Of a stretch of 32,800 bases of DNA, positions 6,940-17,500 are shown piece by piece. The position numbers and the translations under genes were made by a program. Source of the stretch: a virus; IMG/VR virus record IMGVR_UViG_3300009419_000050, positions 1 through 32,800 of that record, one strand, 5' to 3'. The first letter of the stretch is position 1. Every line of letters begins with the position of its first letter. Below the pieces are notes generated by a model. It was given only the letters and a program-made list of their open reading frames with translations, made no database searches and was not told the DNA's origin.

Positions 6940-7769
6940 CAACAAAAAATTTGGGAGCAGAGGGTTTTTTTTGGTTCTTTGGTGTTGTTGAGGATAGAGA
7001 AGATCCTCAGAAGCTTGGCCGTGTCAAAGTCAGGGTGCATAACTTCCATGGAGACAAAGTTGAAACTCCTACAGATGATTTGCAATGGGCTTTCATTATC
7101 ATGCAACCAACAAGTGCTAGTTATCAAAAGACGGGATTGTCTCCAACAGGTTTAATGGTTGGGTCTACAGTAGTTGGTTTCTTTGCTGATGGTGGTGAAG
7201 GTCAAATGCCAATGATTCTTGGTTCACTACCAGGTATTGAAGATAAGGATCCCAATAAGCACGATGTCTCCTTACTTGCAAGGGGTACCAACTCTCTAAA
7301 TAAAAACATAACTGGTCCAGAACCTTCTTCTGCATTTGCTGCGACTTATCCGTTCAACAGAGTTTATCAATCAGAGAGTGGCCATGTTATAGAATTAGAT
7401 GATACTCCTAATAAGGAAAGGATCCACGTTTTTCATAAAACAGGAACTTATACAGAAATCAATCAAGAGGGTAGACGGGTCAATAAAATTGTAGGTGATG
7501 ATATAGAGGTTGTTCTCAAAAATAAAACCGTATACATTCAAGGTAATGCTAGTATTGAGGTTAAGGGTAACGTTAATGTGAAAGTGAATGGCAACTACAA
7601 TCTTGATGTTACTGGGGATATAAAAATTAACGGTAAGACAGTTAACATTAATAATGGAACTAATGGGGCAGCAAGGGTTGGTGATACAGCTGATACACAG
7701 GATGCAGGTAACGCTGTTGGTACAAATACAATTGAGTCTGGTTCAACAACGGTATTCATAGGCGGCTAA
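6936..7769 (+). CDS. 5: Baseplate central spike gp5 lacking the lysozyme domain
   Basis: The N-terminal OB-fold is clear: 'FFGVVEDREDPQKLGRVKVR' (about 14-33), 'LQWAFIIMQPTSAS' and 'LMVGSTVVGFFADGGEGQMP', then 'MILGSLPG'. Residues about 185-240 form a valine/asparagine repeat with strand periodicity ('IQGNASIEVKGNVNVKVNG', 'GDIKINGKTVNIN'), matching the triple-stranded beta-helix of the T4 gp5 needle. T4 gp5 has 575 aa with a T4-lysozyme-like domain between these two parts. Here the total is only 277 aa and the middle ~70 residues show no lysozyme motif. The protein should therefore pierce the envelope mechanically, with any peptidoglycan hydrolase encoded elsewhere. The C-terminus ends in 'GSTTVFIGG', where a PAAR-type tip could sit; no PAAR gene is seen in the window. 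Confidence 0.88.
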   Translation: MTTKNLGAEGFFWFFGVVEDREDPQKLGRVKVRVHNFHGDKVETPTDDLQWAFIIMQPTSASYQKTGLSPTGLMVGSTVVGFFADGGEGQMPMILGSLPGIEDKDPNKHDVSLLARGTNSLNKNITGPEPSSAFAATYPFNRVYQSESGHVIELDDTPNKERIHVFHKTGTYTEINQEGRRVNKIVGDDIEVVLKNKTVYIQGNASIEVKGNVNVKVNGNYNLDVTGDIKINGKTVNINNGTNGAARVGDTADTQDAGNAVGTNTIESGSTTVFIGG

Positions 7770-7770
7770 A

Positions 7771-8199
7771 ATGGCATTAGTAATAAAAAAAACAAAATCA
7801 ACACCACAAACAGCTACGCCGGTTATATACTCCGACTTTTATTCCAATTTGGATTTAGAGTTAGTTAAAAAGGATCTATTGTCTTACAAGAACGAAGACT
7901 CTGTGAAACGATCCATTAGAAATATATTGCTTACTGATAAAGGTGAGCGATTTTTCAACCCAACATTTGGTAGTGACATTAGAAAAATGTTGTTTGAGAA
8001 TTTCTCTCCTGCAACAGAGCAAGTTATTGCGGATTTAATAAAAACAGCTATTGGTAATCATGAGCCAAGAGCAAATGTAATTAATGTTAATGTTTCAGGT
8101 GATCCTGATCAAAACTCCATGTACATTAATATTGTTTTCAGCGTGATAAATAAAGCTGAACCTGTCACCTTAGAACTAATTTTAAATAGGATCCGATAA
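7771..8199 (+). CDS. 25: Baseplate wedge subunit gp25
   Basis: The 142-aa length fits T4 gp25 (132 aa) of the GPW/gp25 family. The family core is visible: 'SVKRSIRNILLTDKGERFFN' (about 44-63), then 'PTFGSDIRKMLFENFSP' and 'IADLIKTAIGNHEPRANV', closing with the strand 'YINIVFSVINKAEPVTLEL'. gp25 binds the gp6 core bundle and nucleates the tail sheath at the baseplate; it resembles TssE of type VI secretion systems. It lies one base after the gp5 stop and its stop is flush with the gp6 ATG, as expected for a gp25-gp6 pair. Confidence 0.95.
   Translation: MALVIKKTKSTPQTATPVIYSDFYSNLDLELVKKDLLSYKNEDSVKRSIRNILLTDKGERFFNPTFGSDIRKMLFENFSPATEQVIADLIKTAIGNHEPRANVINVNVSGDPDQNSMYINIVFSVINKAEPVTLELILNRIR
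8146..8152 (+). promoter_or_regulatory. Late promoter-like GATAAATA inside gp25
   Basis: GATAAATA lies 48 nt before the gp6 ATG and has the same 8-base form as the box upstream of gp48. It could add an internal late transcript for gp6 and onward. It also encodes part of gp25, so coincidence is possible. Confidence 0.3.
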
Positions 8200-9990
8200 A
8201 TGGCTAACACCAGCATCGATCTGGTTGGACTAGATTTCCAAACAATCAAAACAAACCTTAAGACTTATCTTAAGAATAACTCAGCATTCAAGGATGTAGA
8301 CTTCGAAGGGTCTAACATTAACACCTTGATTGACTTGTTGTCGTATAATACTTACTTGAACTCCTTCTACACGAATATGGTTGCTAGTGAGATGTTTATT
8401 GACACTGCACAACTTCGTGATAGTGTTGTTTCACATGCTAAGTCTTTAAACTATACCCCCAAGTCATTTGTTTCCGCTCAGGCTGAAATAAAACTAAACA
8501 TAACTCCAACTTCACCAGTAACCAGTATTGTTGTCCCTAAGGGTACAACGTTCACTTCAAGAGTTGGTTCCAATACGTTTACATTTTCAACACCAGCAAC
8601 TGAAATTATATCCACATCTAACAACGGTGTATTTTCAGCAAACTTGATGTTGTATGAGGGAACTTATATTGCTGATAGTTTTGTTATGAACTCTAGCAAT
8701 ACCACTCAGAGATTTGTTTTATCCAATCCAACTGTTGATATCGGTAGTATTTCAGTCACCGTTGTAGAGGATGGTGGGGCGTCAACATTATCATACACTA
8801 AGTCAGACACTTTAATTGGCATTACTTCTCTAACTAAAATATTCTTTATAGAGGCTGCAGAAAATCAGCAGTATGAGATTAGATTCGGTGATGATGTATT
8901 TGGTAGGAAGCCAAGAGATGGATCTGTGATCATTGTTGAGTATAGAACATCTAGTGGTGAGCTACCCAACAGCGCAACTGTATTTCTAAACGATGGTAAT
9001 ATTGATTCACATGCAAACGTTTCAATAACTACAATTTCCAACGCATCAGGTGGCTCTGTAAACGAAACAATCGAATCTATCAGATACAATGCTCCAAGAA
9101 ACTTTCAAGTTCAAGGAAGAGCCGTTACTACAGGCGACTATGAGACTTTATTAAAGTCTAACTTTTCTGATATTCAAAGTATTGTAGCGTACGGTGGTGA
9201 AACATTAGATCCTCCAGTTTTTGGTAAAGTTTATATTTCTGTGGACGTTTTTAACTCGGACGGCACACCACAAAATAGACTTTCTGCTTTTGAAACCTAT
9301 ATTAAGGATAAAACTCCTGTCTCCATAGATGTTGTGTTTGTAGAACCACAATTCATGTATGCTGAAGTGATTACCAATGTAAAATATAATGTTAATTCAA
9401 CTTCCAAACAATCAGGCGACATTGGAGCTTTAGTTGCCGCAAAGATTAGTCAGTTTGGTTTAGATAATCTTGATGGTTTTAATAAAACTCTCTATTACAG
9501 TCAATTAACTGAAGCAATAGATTCTGCAGATCCGAGTATTGTCAGCAATAACACGGAAGTTAAAGCAGTATTTTATATTCCTGTCACAAACGGTGCAGCA
9601 ACAAGTTTTACTCTTGATTATGGTTTTGAAATTTTACAAGAAACTGGTGTATCATTATTGGCCCCTGAAAAACACTATGGCCACAACGTAACGACATCCC
9701 CATTTATATTTGCTGGTAATAGATCCCTCATTGTTGATGATTCGCAAGGTGGATTGTTTGTTGCAAAGTATGTTGGTAACGTTGTTGAAGTTGTAAAACA
9801 AGTAGGTACAGTAGATTATGTAAATGGTAAAGTTACTGTTAGTAGTATTATTGTTGATGAGGCAATAAGTCCTAATGGTTTAGAATTTTTTGTATCAAGT
9901 AAGGATAAAGATTTTTCAAGTACAAAAAATAAAATTTTAAAAATCAAAGAAGATGCAATAATTATAACGGTTACTCCTGTTAAGCTATGA
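8200..9990 (+). CDS. 6: Baseplate wedge subunit gp6 (Baseplate J family)
   Basis: The 596-aa protein is close to T4 gp6 (660 aa). The N-terminus 'DLVGLDFQTIKTNLKTYLK' and 'GSNINTLIDLLSYNTYLNSF' (about 39-58) form the helical wedge-core part. The Baseplate-J signature 'EIRFGDDVFGRKPRDGS' lies at about residues 227-243, followed by 'YRTSSGELPNSATV'. The second J-type element 'RAVTTGDYETLLKSNF' is at about 306-321. gp6 forms the inner ring around the hub together with gp25 and gp53 and keeps wedges connected during the dome-to-star change. The C-terminal ~100 residues are beta-rich and less conserved. The stop overlaps the next ATG. Confidence 0.95.
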   Translation: MANTSIDLVGLDFQTIKTNLKTYLKNNSAFKDVDFEGSNINTLIDLLSYNTYLNSFYTNMVASEMFIDTAQLRDSVVSHAKSLNYTPKSFVSAQAEIKLNITPTSPVTSIVVPKGTTFTSRVGSNTFTFSTPATEIISTSNNGVFSANLMLYEGTYIADSFVMNSSNTTQRFVLSNPTVDIGSISVTVVEDGGASTLSYTKSDTLIGITSLTKIFFIEAAENQQYEIRFGDDVFGRKPRDGSVIIVEYRTSSGELPNSATVFLNDGNIDSHANVSITTISNASGGSVNETIESIRYNAPRNFQVQGRAVTTGDYETLLKSNFSDIQSIVAYGGETLDPPVFGKVYISVDVFNSDGTPQNRLSAFETYIKDKTPVSIDVVFVEPQFMYAEVITNVKYNVNSTSKQSGDIGALVAAKISQFGLDNLDGFNKTLYYSQLTEAIDSADPSIVSNNTEVKAVFYIPVTNGAATSFTLDYGFEILQETGVSLLAPEKHYGHNVTTSPFIFAGNRSLIVDDSQGGLFVAKYVGNVVEVVKQVGTVDYVNGKVTVSSIIVDEAISPNGLEFFVSSKDKDFSSTKNKILKIKEDAIIITVTPVKL

Positions 9991-12788
9991 AGAATATTGA
10001 AGATTTAGTATCACCGTTAATTCAATCACAGTTCCCAGCCTTCTATAATGAAGAGGGATCTTTGTTTATTGAGTTTGTTAAATCATACTATAAGTGGCTA
10101 GAAACAACTGGCCAACAAGCCTACTATTCAAGAAATTTAATTGAATACAAAGACATTGATAAAACTGTCGATGATTTTATCATACACTTTAAAGAAACTT
10201 ATCTTAAGGATCTTCCACTCGTAAATAAAGTGAATGAGAGGATGTTAATTAAAAATATTCTCGAATTGTATCAGAATAGAGGAAATGAGCAGAGTGTCAA
10301 ACTAGCTATTCGTGCTTTATTTGATCAAGATGCTACGGTTTATTTACCTGGTCAAGACATTTTAAAAGTCTCTGATGGTACGTGGGTTAAACCAAAATAC
10401 TTAGAAGTAAGTATATCATCAAGAAATAAAAACTTTGTTAATAAAGAGTTGGTAGGGACTACAACGGGTGCCAAGGCGTTTTGTGAAAGTGTTGTGAAAA
10501 AAAGGATCAATGGAAAGTTTATTGATATATTATTTTTAACAGGGGTACGTGGTGATTTTGAATATGGTGAGAAGGTCGTAGAAACAGCTAACACTAATAT
10601 TATAGATGCTCCTACAGTTGTTGGATCGTTGACTAGCCTTGATGTTTTGAATGGTGGTCAGGATTTTTCTATAGGTGATGAATTTAAAGTTATATCTAAT
10701 AATGGTAAGAATGCTAAAGCAATTGTAACAAGTATTTCAAATGAGACGGGCCGTGTTAACTTCACAATTGTGGATGGTGGTTTCGGTTTCTCAAACGCTG
10801 CCAATGTTTTTATATCCGATAAAGTTGTTGGTTATTCAAACTTGACTAATAGCAATACTGCCATTACAACGTTTACTGTATTTGAAAATCTTACCCAGCA
10901 ATTGATGAAAATTAACTATACCAGCGCAGTTAATACTCAGTACTTTACAGCAAACACTGTTTTATTTGCCCAAGGAACTACTAACACAACAGCAGGTATT
11001 GTATATTCTGCTCCCACGACAACATCTAATGGTTTTGTTATTGTTAATAACATTTCAGGAAACATTGCTGCAACTAATGTAGTATTTAAAGCTAGCTTAG
11101 TTGATTTGGTATTTGATACGGCTAGTAATATCAGCTTGTTTGCATCCAATACTGTTATTGAATCCATAAATTCAACAATGACTGCTAATGCTTACATTAT
11201 CACAGCTACACCAAACACAGCTACAAGAGGCCAATTGTTGTTAAGACCAATTAGTGGTAACGTGTTTGCAACAAATACAACCTTTAGATTAGTAACAAAT
11301 AATGCAACCACTGCTACTGTAAACACATACGCAGCAAATTTAACTTTTACTGCTGTGGTTGGTTCTGTTTTAGACCTTACAGCTACAGGTACTCTTATAG
11401 GATCAAATGCAGAATTTTTTGGTGTTGATAGCGTTACAAATGCCTACTACCCAAACACAATTTTCTCTTACGTTACCGGTAATTACTCTAATACCAGAGC
11501 AGATATAAATTTTGTTAGTACTGGATCTGATGCTGGGTTTTCAATAGGATCATTAGATAATGATGAAACAGTATTGTTGACACCTGACATGCTTGGTGCT
11601 AACAATACCGGTAACGTTCCGTTTATGGACATTAATTTAGATCTAAGTCCTAACAATGCTAATGCTACTGGTTATGGTTTTATTAAATTCCCAGGATCAA
11701 ATATAAACACTGTACTTCTTGATGCTTTGAGATATAATAGTACTGTAATTGGTACAATTGCTTCTATCAATAATATCAACCCAGGAACAGATTACAACAT
11801 CGATCCTTTTGTGTTGGTATATGAGCGAGATGTTGCTGGTTATAAAAGAAAAGATTTTATACTTGAAATTAGTAATCCAACAAAACTGTATACAGTTGGT
11901 GAGAGAATATCTCAAACATCTCAGGCTCCAGCGGTACAACTAAATGTTACAAACTTTGCTGGTACAGCGGCAAATGGATCTGCCACTACAAATTTTGCTT
12001 TAGGTGAGTTTGTTTATCAAAGTAACGGTACTGCAAATGTTGGTACTGGTTTTGTTTATTCTTCTGGAATAACGGCTGGTACAGGAACAGTTAAGTTAAT
12101 TAACGTTTCTGGTTCCTTTCAAAATACAAACACTAACGGGTATCAACTCCAAACTCTATCTACTGGAGCAACTGCTAATGTTACGCTTGTTAACACGTCT
12201 GTAACCGTGGCTACTACTGCTTTTGGATTGGTTAAAGAAGGATCTAACAACAGCCAATTGAAGGTTAAGCGTCTGAGTTTTGAAAACACGTTCTACGAAG
12301 GCAATACGATTATAGGATCAACTTCAGGTGCAGTGGCTACAATTGCAAATGTTCTTATAGATGAAACAACTATACCTATTGGTCAGAATTCTATAGTGGA
12401 AGCTAACGTTCAAGTAGCTAATGCTGTTGTTTCAGGGGTTAGTGTTTTAGATTCTGGATTTGGATATCTTGATGGGGAAAATGTGTCCTTACAACTTGAA
12501 GGATCACCATATATCGTTACTGCGCAAACAAATCTCAATAAACAGGGGATCGGAGAGGGATACTATTCATCATCAAGAGGATTCCTATCTAGTGATAAAA
12601 AAATACAGGATAGTTACTACTATCAAGAATATAGTTATGAAATTCAGTCTAAAGTACCTTTTGTCAAATACTCTGAAATTTTGAAAAAGATTATTCACGT
12701 TGCTGGTACTAAAATGTTTGGTAAAGTTGTTATAGACACAACGGTTGACGTCAGTGCTAATGCTTCATCAGAAATTGTAATTACCTAA
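9987..12788 (+). CDS. Baseplate wedge protein, gp7-like, rearranged
   Basis: This 933-aa protein lies exactly where gp7 is expected, between gp6 and gp8. Its N-terminal ~120 residues ('FPAFYNEEGSLFIEFVKSYY', about 16-35, and 'NILELYQNRGNEQSVKLAIR', about 90-109) correspond by pattern to a segment in the C-terminal third of T4 gp7 ('F.AF...YI.YL', 'Y.TKGIEASYKFLF'). The C-terminal ~70 residues ('SYEIQSKVPFVKYSEILKKI', then 'VAGTKMFGKVVI') resemble the later T4 segment 'YYVMKIKSNLPSSRWKSDVI'. The large N-terminal region of T4 gp7 has no counterpart. Between these ends are ~650 residues of Asn/Thr/Ala-rich beta repeats, including 'GGQDFSIGDEFKV', 'FALGEFVYQSNGTANVG' and 'LDSGFGYLDGENVSLQ'. gp7 bridges wedge core and periphery in T4. 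The repeats probably lie on the outside of the baseplate. Confidence 0.72.
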   Translation: MKNIEDLVSPLIQSQFPAFYNEEGSLFIEFVKSYYKWLETTGQQAYYSRNLIEYKDIDKTVDDFIIHFKETYLKDLPLVNKVNERMLIKNILELYQNRGNEQSVKLAIRALFDQDATVYLPGQDILKVSDGTWVKPKYLEVSISSRNKNFVNKELVGTTTGAKAFCESVVKKRINGKFIDILFLTGVRGDFEYGEKVVETANTNIIDAPTVVGSLTSLDVLNGGQDFSIGDEFKVISNNGKNAKAIVTSISNETGRVNFTIVDGGFGFSNAANVFISDKVVGYSNLTNSNTAITTFTVFENLTQQLMKINYTSAVNTQYFTANTVLFAQGTTNTTAGIVYSAPTTTSNGFVIVNNISGNIAATNVVFKASLVDLVFDTASNISLFASNTVIESINSTMTANAYIITATPNTATRGQLLLRPISGNVFATNTTFRLVTNNATTATVNTYAANLTFTAVVGSVLDLTATGTLIGSNAEFFGVDSVTNAYYPNTIFSYVTGNYSNTRADINFVSTGSDAGFSIGSLDNDETVLLTPDMLGANNTGNVPFMDINLDLSPNNANATGYGFIKFPGSNINTVLLDALRYNSTVIGTIASINNINPGTDYNIDPFVLVYERDVAGYKRKDFILEISNPTKLYTVGERISQTSQAPAVQLNVTNFAGTAANGSATTNFALGEFVYQSNGTANVGTGFVYSSGITAGTGTVKLINVSGSFQNTNTNGYQLQTLSTGATANVTLVNTSVTVATTAFGLVKEGSNNSQLKVKRLSFENTFYEGNTIIGSTSGAVATIANVLIDETTIPIGQNSIVEANVQVANAVVSGVSVLDSGFGYLDGENVSLQLEGSPYIVTAQTNLNKQGIGEGYYSSSRGFLSSDKKIQDSYYYQEYSYEIQSKVPFVKYSEILKKIIHVAGTKMFGKVVIDTTVDVSANASSEIVIT

Positions 12789-12789
12789 C

Positions 12790-12796
12790 ATAAATA
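12790..12796 (+). promoter_or_regulatory. Late promoter-like ATAAATA abutting the gp8 start
   Basis: ACATAAATAATACATATG places the box six bases before the gp8 ATG. T4 late spacing predicts a start one base before the ATG. No Shine-Dalgarno sequence lies between them. Confidence 0.5.
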
Positions 12797-12802
12797 ATAC
12801 AT

Positions 12803-14563
12803 ATGTCTACCAATCTAGTCACAAATTATTTAAATCTACACAACGCTAAGCAGTTTAAGGAATCTATTTCCGAGACTGCTAACAGCATTTATTACGTGTT
12901 TGCTGGACGTCACCTCACTTATCCTGGTGGCGATGAAACAATTCCTGACATTCCAAATACTAACGATGCTGTAAATATTGATGTTTATAAACAAATGGTA
13001 TTTGGAAAAAAAGTTTCTAATACTGATGTTAGGATAATGATTCCAAGATATAATTGGAGTTCAAATACTGTTTATACAGCTTATAGGGGTGATGTTGATA
13101 TAACAGCTTGTAATTATTATGCTGTTGTAAATGCTGTTTCTTCACATCACGTATTTAAGGTTCTTGATAATAAAAACGGCGCCCCGTCCACAATTCAACC
13201 AAACTTCAATGATACTGGTGCTGATGATGAGTACTACAGTACATCAGATGGTTATGTGTGGAAATATATGTATACCATTGATGGCTCAAACTTTCAAAAA
13301 TTTGCCACTGAGGAATATATTCCTGTTGTTCCAAACGCTAACGTTACAGGTAATGCAGTATCCGGTGCCATTGATGTAATTGTTGTGGATTATGCTGGGT
13401 CAAATTATAACACATATCTTTCTAACACATTTATATCCTCCGATCTAACCATTGGTGGTGACCCTACTGTGTTTACTATTGCTAATAATGCAAGCAGTTC
13501 AAATAATTTTTACAATAGTAGTTTTTTGTATATTAAAGATGGTACAGGTATAGGTCAGATTAAGAAAATTGTTGACTATACAGTTATTGGAAATAGTAAG
13601 AAGGTAACTCTTGCTAGTAGTTTTGACATTACCCCCGATTCAACTTCTGTTTATGAAATCACTCCTTCAATCCTATTTGAAGGTGACGGAGTTGGAGCAG
13701 TTGCAAGAGCACTTGTTAATACTAGCTCCTCAAATAGTATTTCAGGTGTAGAAATAATTAATAGAGGATCTGGCTACACGTTTGTTAATCCTATTGTTCA
13801 GGGTAACACTGGTGGTGTAACAAACACTGCATTGGTTTCTGCAGTTCTTGGTCCAAAGGGCGGCCACGGTAAGGATCCTGAAGCTGAGTTGGGAGGTAAG
13901 TATCTCGGAATCAGCGTTACTTTTGCTAATTCCGAGTCAGGTACTATTCCTACATCAAATGATTATAGAACTATTGGATTACTTAAGGATCCATTGTTTG
14001 CAAATGTGGAGTTTACAATTGCAACACCAACTGGAGTTTTTACAGACAATGAACTGGTAACACAGGCCAATTCAAATGCTGTTGGATATATTTCTGGAAG
14101 TACTACATCGACCGTTACAGTAGCTAACGTTACTGGTATCTTTGTAACCAACCAAATAATTACAGGTAGTTCTTCGGGTGCAACAGCTAATGTAGTCAGC
14201 TATCTTATTAATGGTCAAGTCAAAGACTTTAACACTTTCGATAACAGACAAAAATATACTTACAACGTTGGTGATGGGACGTTTGAGCAAGATGAACAAG
14301 TTTATCAGCTGGAGTTGGTAACAGCTAACGCTTACTTCCACTCCAATGACGCTAACTATTTTTACTTGACAGACCTAAAAGGCATCATTAATGCAGGTAA
14401 TTCTTTATTCGGAGTTGATTCATCAGCCTCCGTGACATTGAACACTCGTCTCCCGCCTGATATTGTTGAAGGAAGTGGAGAGGTGTTATACATAGAAAAC
14501 GTAGATCCGATTGCAAGAAGCTCAAGCCAATCTGAGTCTATAAAACTAATTTTAAAGTTTTAA
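12803..14563 (+). CDS. 8: Baseplate wedge subunit gp8, enlarged
   Basis: Recognisable gp8 elements occur in T4 order: 'IYYVFAGRHLTYP' (about 28-40), 'MIPRYNWSSNTVYTAY' (about 79-94), 'YYSTSDGYVWKYMYTIDGS' (about 142-160), 'FATEEYIPVV', and the C-terminal 'GEVLYIENVDPIARS' with a final 'IKLILKF', matching T4 'GEMIYMENRPPI...INILFTF'. T4 gp8 has 334 aa and this copy 586, so about 250 residues are inserted before the C-terminal motif. The insertion holds a 'NRGSGYTFVNPIV' motif (near residue 315) and a beta module at about 408-468 ('GVFTDNELVTQANSNAVGY'). gp8 dimers join the wedge periphery to gp10/gp11-type fibre proteins in T4. Confidence 0.9.
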   Translation: MSTNLVTNYLNLHNAKQFKESISETANSIYYVFAGRHLTYPGGDETIPDIPNTNDAVNIDVYKQMVFGKKVSNTDVRIMIPRYNWSSNTVYTAYRGDVDITACNYYAVVNAVSSHHVFKVLDNKNGAPSTIQPNFNDTGADDEYYSTSDGYVWKYMYTIDGSNFQKFATEEYIPVVPNANVTGNAVSGAIDVIVVDYAGSNYNTYLSNTFISSDLTIGGDPTVFTIANNASSSNNFYNSSFLYIKDGTGIGQIKKIVDYTVIGNSKKVTLASSFDITPDSTSVYEITPSILFEGDGVGAVARALVNTSSSNSISGVEIINRGSGYTFVNPIVQGNTGGVTNTALVSAVLGPKGGHGKDPEAELGGKYLGISVTFANSESGTIPTSNDYRTIGLLKDPLFANVEFTIATPTGVFTDNELVTQANSNAVGYISGSTTSTVTVANVTGIFVTNQIITGSSSGATANVVSYLINGQVKDFNTFDNRQKYTYNVGDGTFEQDEQVYQLELVTANAYFHSNDANYFYLTDLKGIINAGNSLFGVDSSASVTLNTRLPPDIVEGSGEVLYIENVDPIARSSSQSESIKLILKF

Positions 14564-14572
14564 GAGGATTAG

Positions 14573-17500
14573 ATGCCATTAGAGACCAATTTAAACACAA
14601 CACCTTACTGGGATGACTATAATGAAGATAAGGCATTCCACAAGATCCTTTTTAAACCAGGTGTTGCTGTACAAACAAGAGAGTTAAACCAACTCCAAAC
14701 AATCCTCCAACAACAAATTGAGAGGTTTGGCGATCACGTATTCAAAAGTGGTACTATAGTTAGTGGTGTAAACTTTAATTACAATCCTCTATTACCATAT
14801 GTAAAGATTTTCGATTTACAGGAAGACGGTCAGCCTGTTAATCCAGCTGGGTATCTTAACTTATCAGTTCGAAACAGTGCCAATCTTCAAGCAACAATTG
14901 TACATTATGAAGTGGGCTTTCAATCTAAAAATCCAGATTTAAATGCTTTGTATTTGAGATATGTGAACTCTGGAAACAGTTATAGTATATCCCAATTCTC
15001 CAATAACGATGTGTTGGAAATTTTTAGTCCGTATAATGCTATTTTCGATGTCACTGTAGATAATGGTGGACTGGCTTTTGCTAATTCTGATACAGTTCAT
15101 ATTATTAGCGCAATCAATGTTACTGTATCTAGTGGTACGTTTACAAACGGTGAAATTTTTACACAAGCAACAACAGGTGCAAGACAACAAATTGTTGGTA
15201 TAAGTGCAGGTGCTAATTCAAGTACAAAAATTCTTAGCATCAAACCCATTGCTAGTGAACAACTTTCCAACACGTCAGCTAATTCAACTTCCTGGACATT
15301 GGGAACAGGATACAACATTACAGGAAATACATCAGCTGCAGTAGCCTCAGTCACTTCGTTTATTGGAAGTGGTGCAGCTGCATCTATAGTTACTGATTCT
15401 TTAGGCGTGGTACAAAACATTGTAATGTCGCAAAATGGTCAAGACTACACTACATTGCCACAGGTTGTAATCAAGCCAGCTTCAGTATCAGCCTCCGTAT
15501 CTACTTTGAGCTTAACACCAAAAACATTTAAAGCAAAAATTAGAGTCGCTGATAGCACGTTTACAAATCCAGTTGGATTTGGTTACTCCTTCTCTGTATC
15601 AGAAGGTATCATTTATCAGAAGGGTATGTTCTCTAAAGTAACACCCCAGTTCATTGTTGTTTCTAAATTTGATCAAACTCCAAACAATGTTTCAGTTGGT
15701 TTTAATTCTGACGAAACAATTGTAAAATATACCACTGACTCAACATTATACGATAACTCTGCAAACTCATACAATGAGGGTGCTCCTGGTGCAGATAGAA
15801 TGAGGATCAAACCAAGATTGGTTTTGGTTAACACTCAAGATAGTGCTGCAAATTCAGAGTTTCTTCCTCTTGTGGAATTTAGTGAAGGCTTGCCTGCTAA
15901 AGAAAACAAAAACACAATTTACAACGAGCTTGCTAAAGAGTTTGAAAGAAGAACTTACGAGAGCTCTGGTAACTTTGTAATTAACTCTTTTAGATCTACA
16001 ACAAGAGATATTGCTTCCAATACCACACACTTCAACGTGGTTGTAGATCCTGGTACAGCTTACATTAAAGGTAAGAGAGTTCAAACTCTGACCAATACAA
16101 TTAAAGAATCATCAAAAGCAAATACTTACCAGTCAAAACCCAATCAAATAATTACTGCTAATTATGGTAATTATGTCAGGGTCAAAGAATTGGCAGGTTT
16201 TTTTGATTTTAAAGCCGGTGCAACTGTTAATTTATACGACACTGCAAAAAGTTATATTAATAGTGTAACGGTAGGTTCCACTACAGCAATCACACCAGCT
16301 GGCAACGCTATCGGCACTGCTAAAATGAGATCGCTTGTGTATGATAGTGGTACTGTAGGCACTCCTGATGCTGTTTATAGAATGTACTTGTTTGATATAT
16401 CTCTCAATACTGGTAAGTCATTCAGAGATGTTAGAAGCTTGTATTATGATGGAACGTTTGACGGTATTTGTGATACAGTTTTAGAGTTAGACGCTACAAC
16501 TAATTCTAATATTCCAGTATTGTATGATACTAGTAATCCAGACGTTATATTTAAAACAGGGGTAGGCTCTGTTAAGAGTGTGAGTGGAGTCAGTTACACT
16601 TACAGAACCTCTACAGAAAATCTTGTACTGTCTACAGGTGGTATAGTCACTGCTAACTCTCCTACCAATAAATTGTTTCCTTATTCTGATGGTGCTCTTT
16701 CAACAACGCAGAAATCAGACTTTGTTATTGTTCCAATTGCAAATGCACAAACAGCTAATATTAGCGGAACCGTTAGTGGTGATACCACTTCAGCTAATTT
16801 AGTTGGAACTTCAACATCTTTTACTTCTGTATTTGCAGCTGGTGATTATATCACAGTTTATGGTACACCTTCAGCTGTAAGCGTTAGAAGAATTGAAAAC
16901 GTCGTTAATAACACGCTAATGATTTTGAATGCTAACTTAGCATATACAAACGCATTAAGTAATTCTGCTTTGTTCTTCCCAGCGTATTATCCTATCCCAA
17001 TGAATAATAGGTCTGGTAGGACCATCACCATCGGCAATGGATCTAATACGTTTACAGCTAATATTGCTACTAACATTCTTGCATCTGCAAACGTTATTGT
17101 TTCTTATAATGTAAGAGTTCCCTCTGCTTCACAGGTTAATAAAACTATTACACGTGATTTGTATGTGAAGATTTACACAGGCAATAACGTTACTGTATCA
17201 GCTTCTGGTAATAATACTACAGGACCTTGGAGTCTTGGTATTTCAGATGTGTGTAGATTAAAAAACGTTTATTTGGGTAACACCGTAAATGATATTGATG
17301 TAACAAAACATTTCTTTGTGAATTCATATAATGATGGTGATACTGTTAACAATGCTGAATTGAAACTTATCCCAGGAGCTTCTCTAGCTTTATCTAATAG
17401 CCAGTGGCTATTGGCAAAGTTTGATGCTTTTGATGCAGGATCAAATGAAGGTTACATCACCATTAACTCTTACAACGTAGATGATTCCGGTGGTTACAGT

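Noticed and set aside
7771-9990. gp25-gp6 and gp5 as part of a type VI secretion or contractile injection system instead of a phage
   Set aside because: gp4, gp53, gp48, gp54, gp8 and the T4-type late promoters fit a phage genome; no ClpV, TssM or other secretion components are seen.
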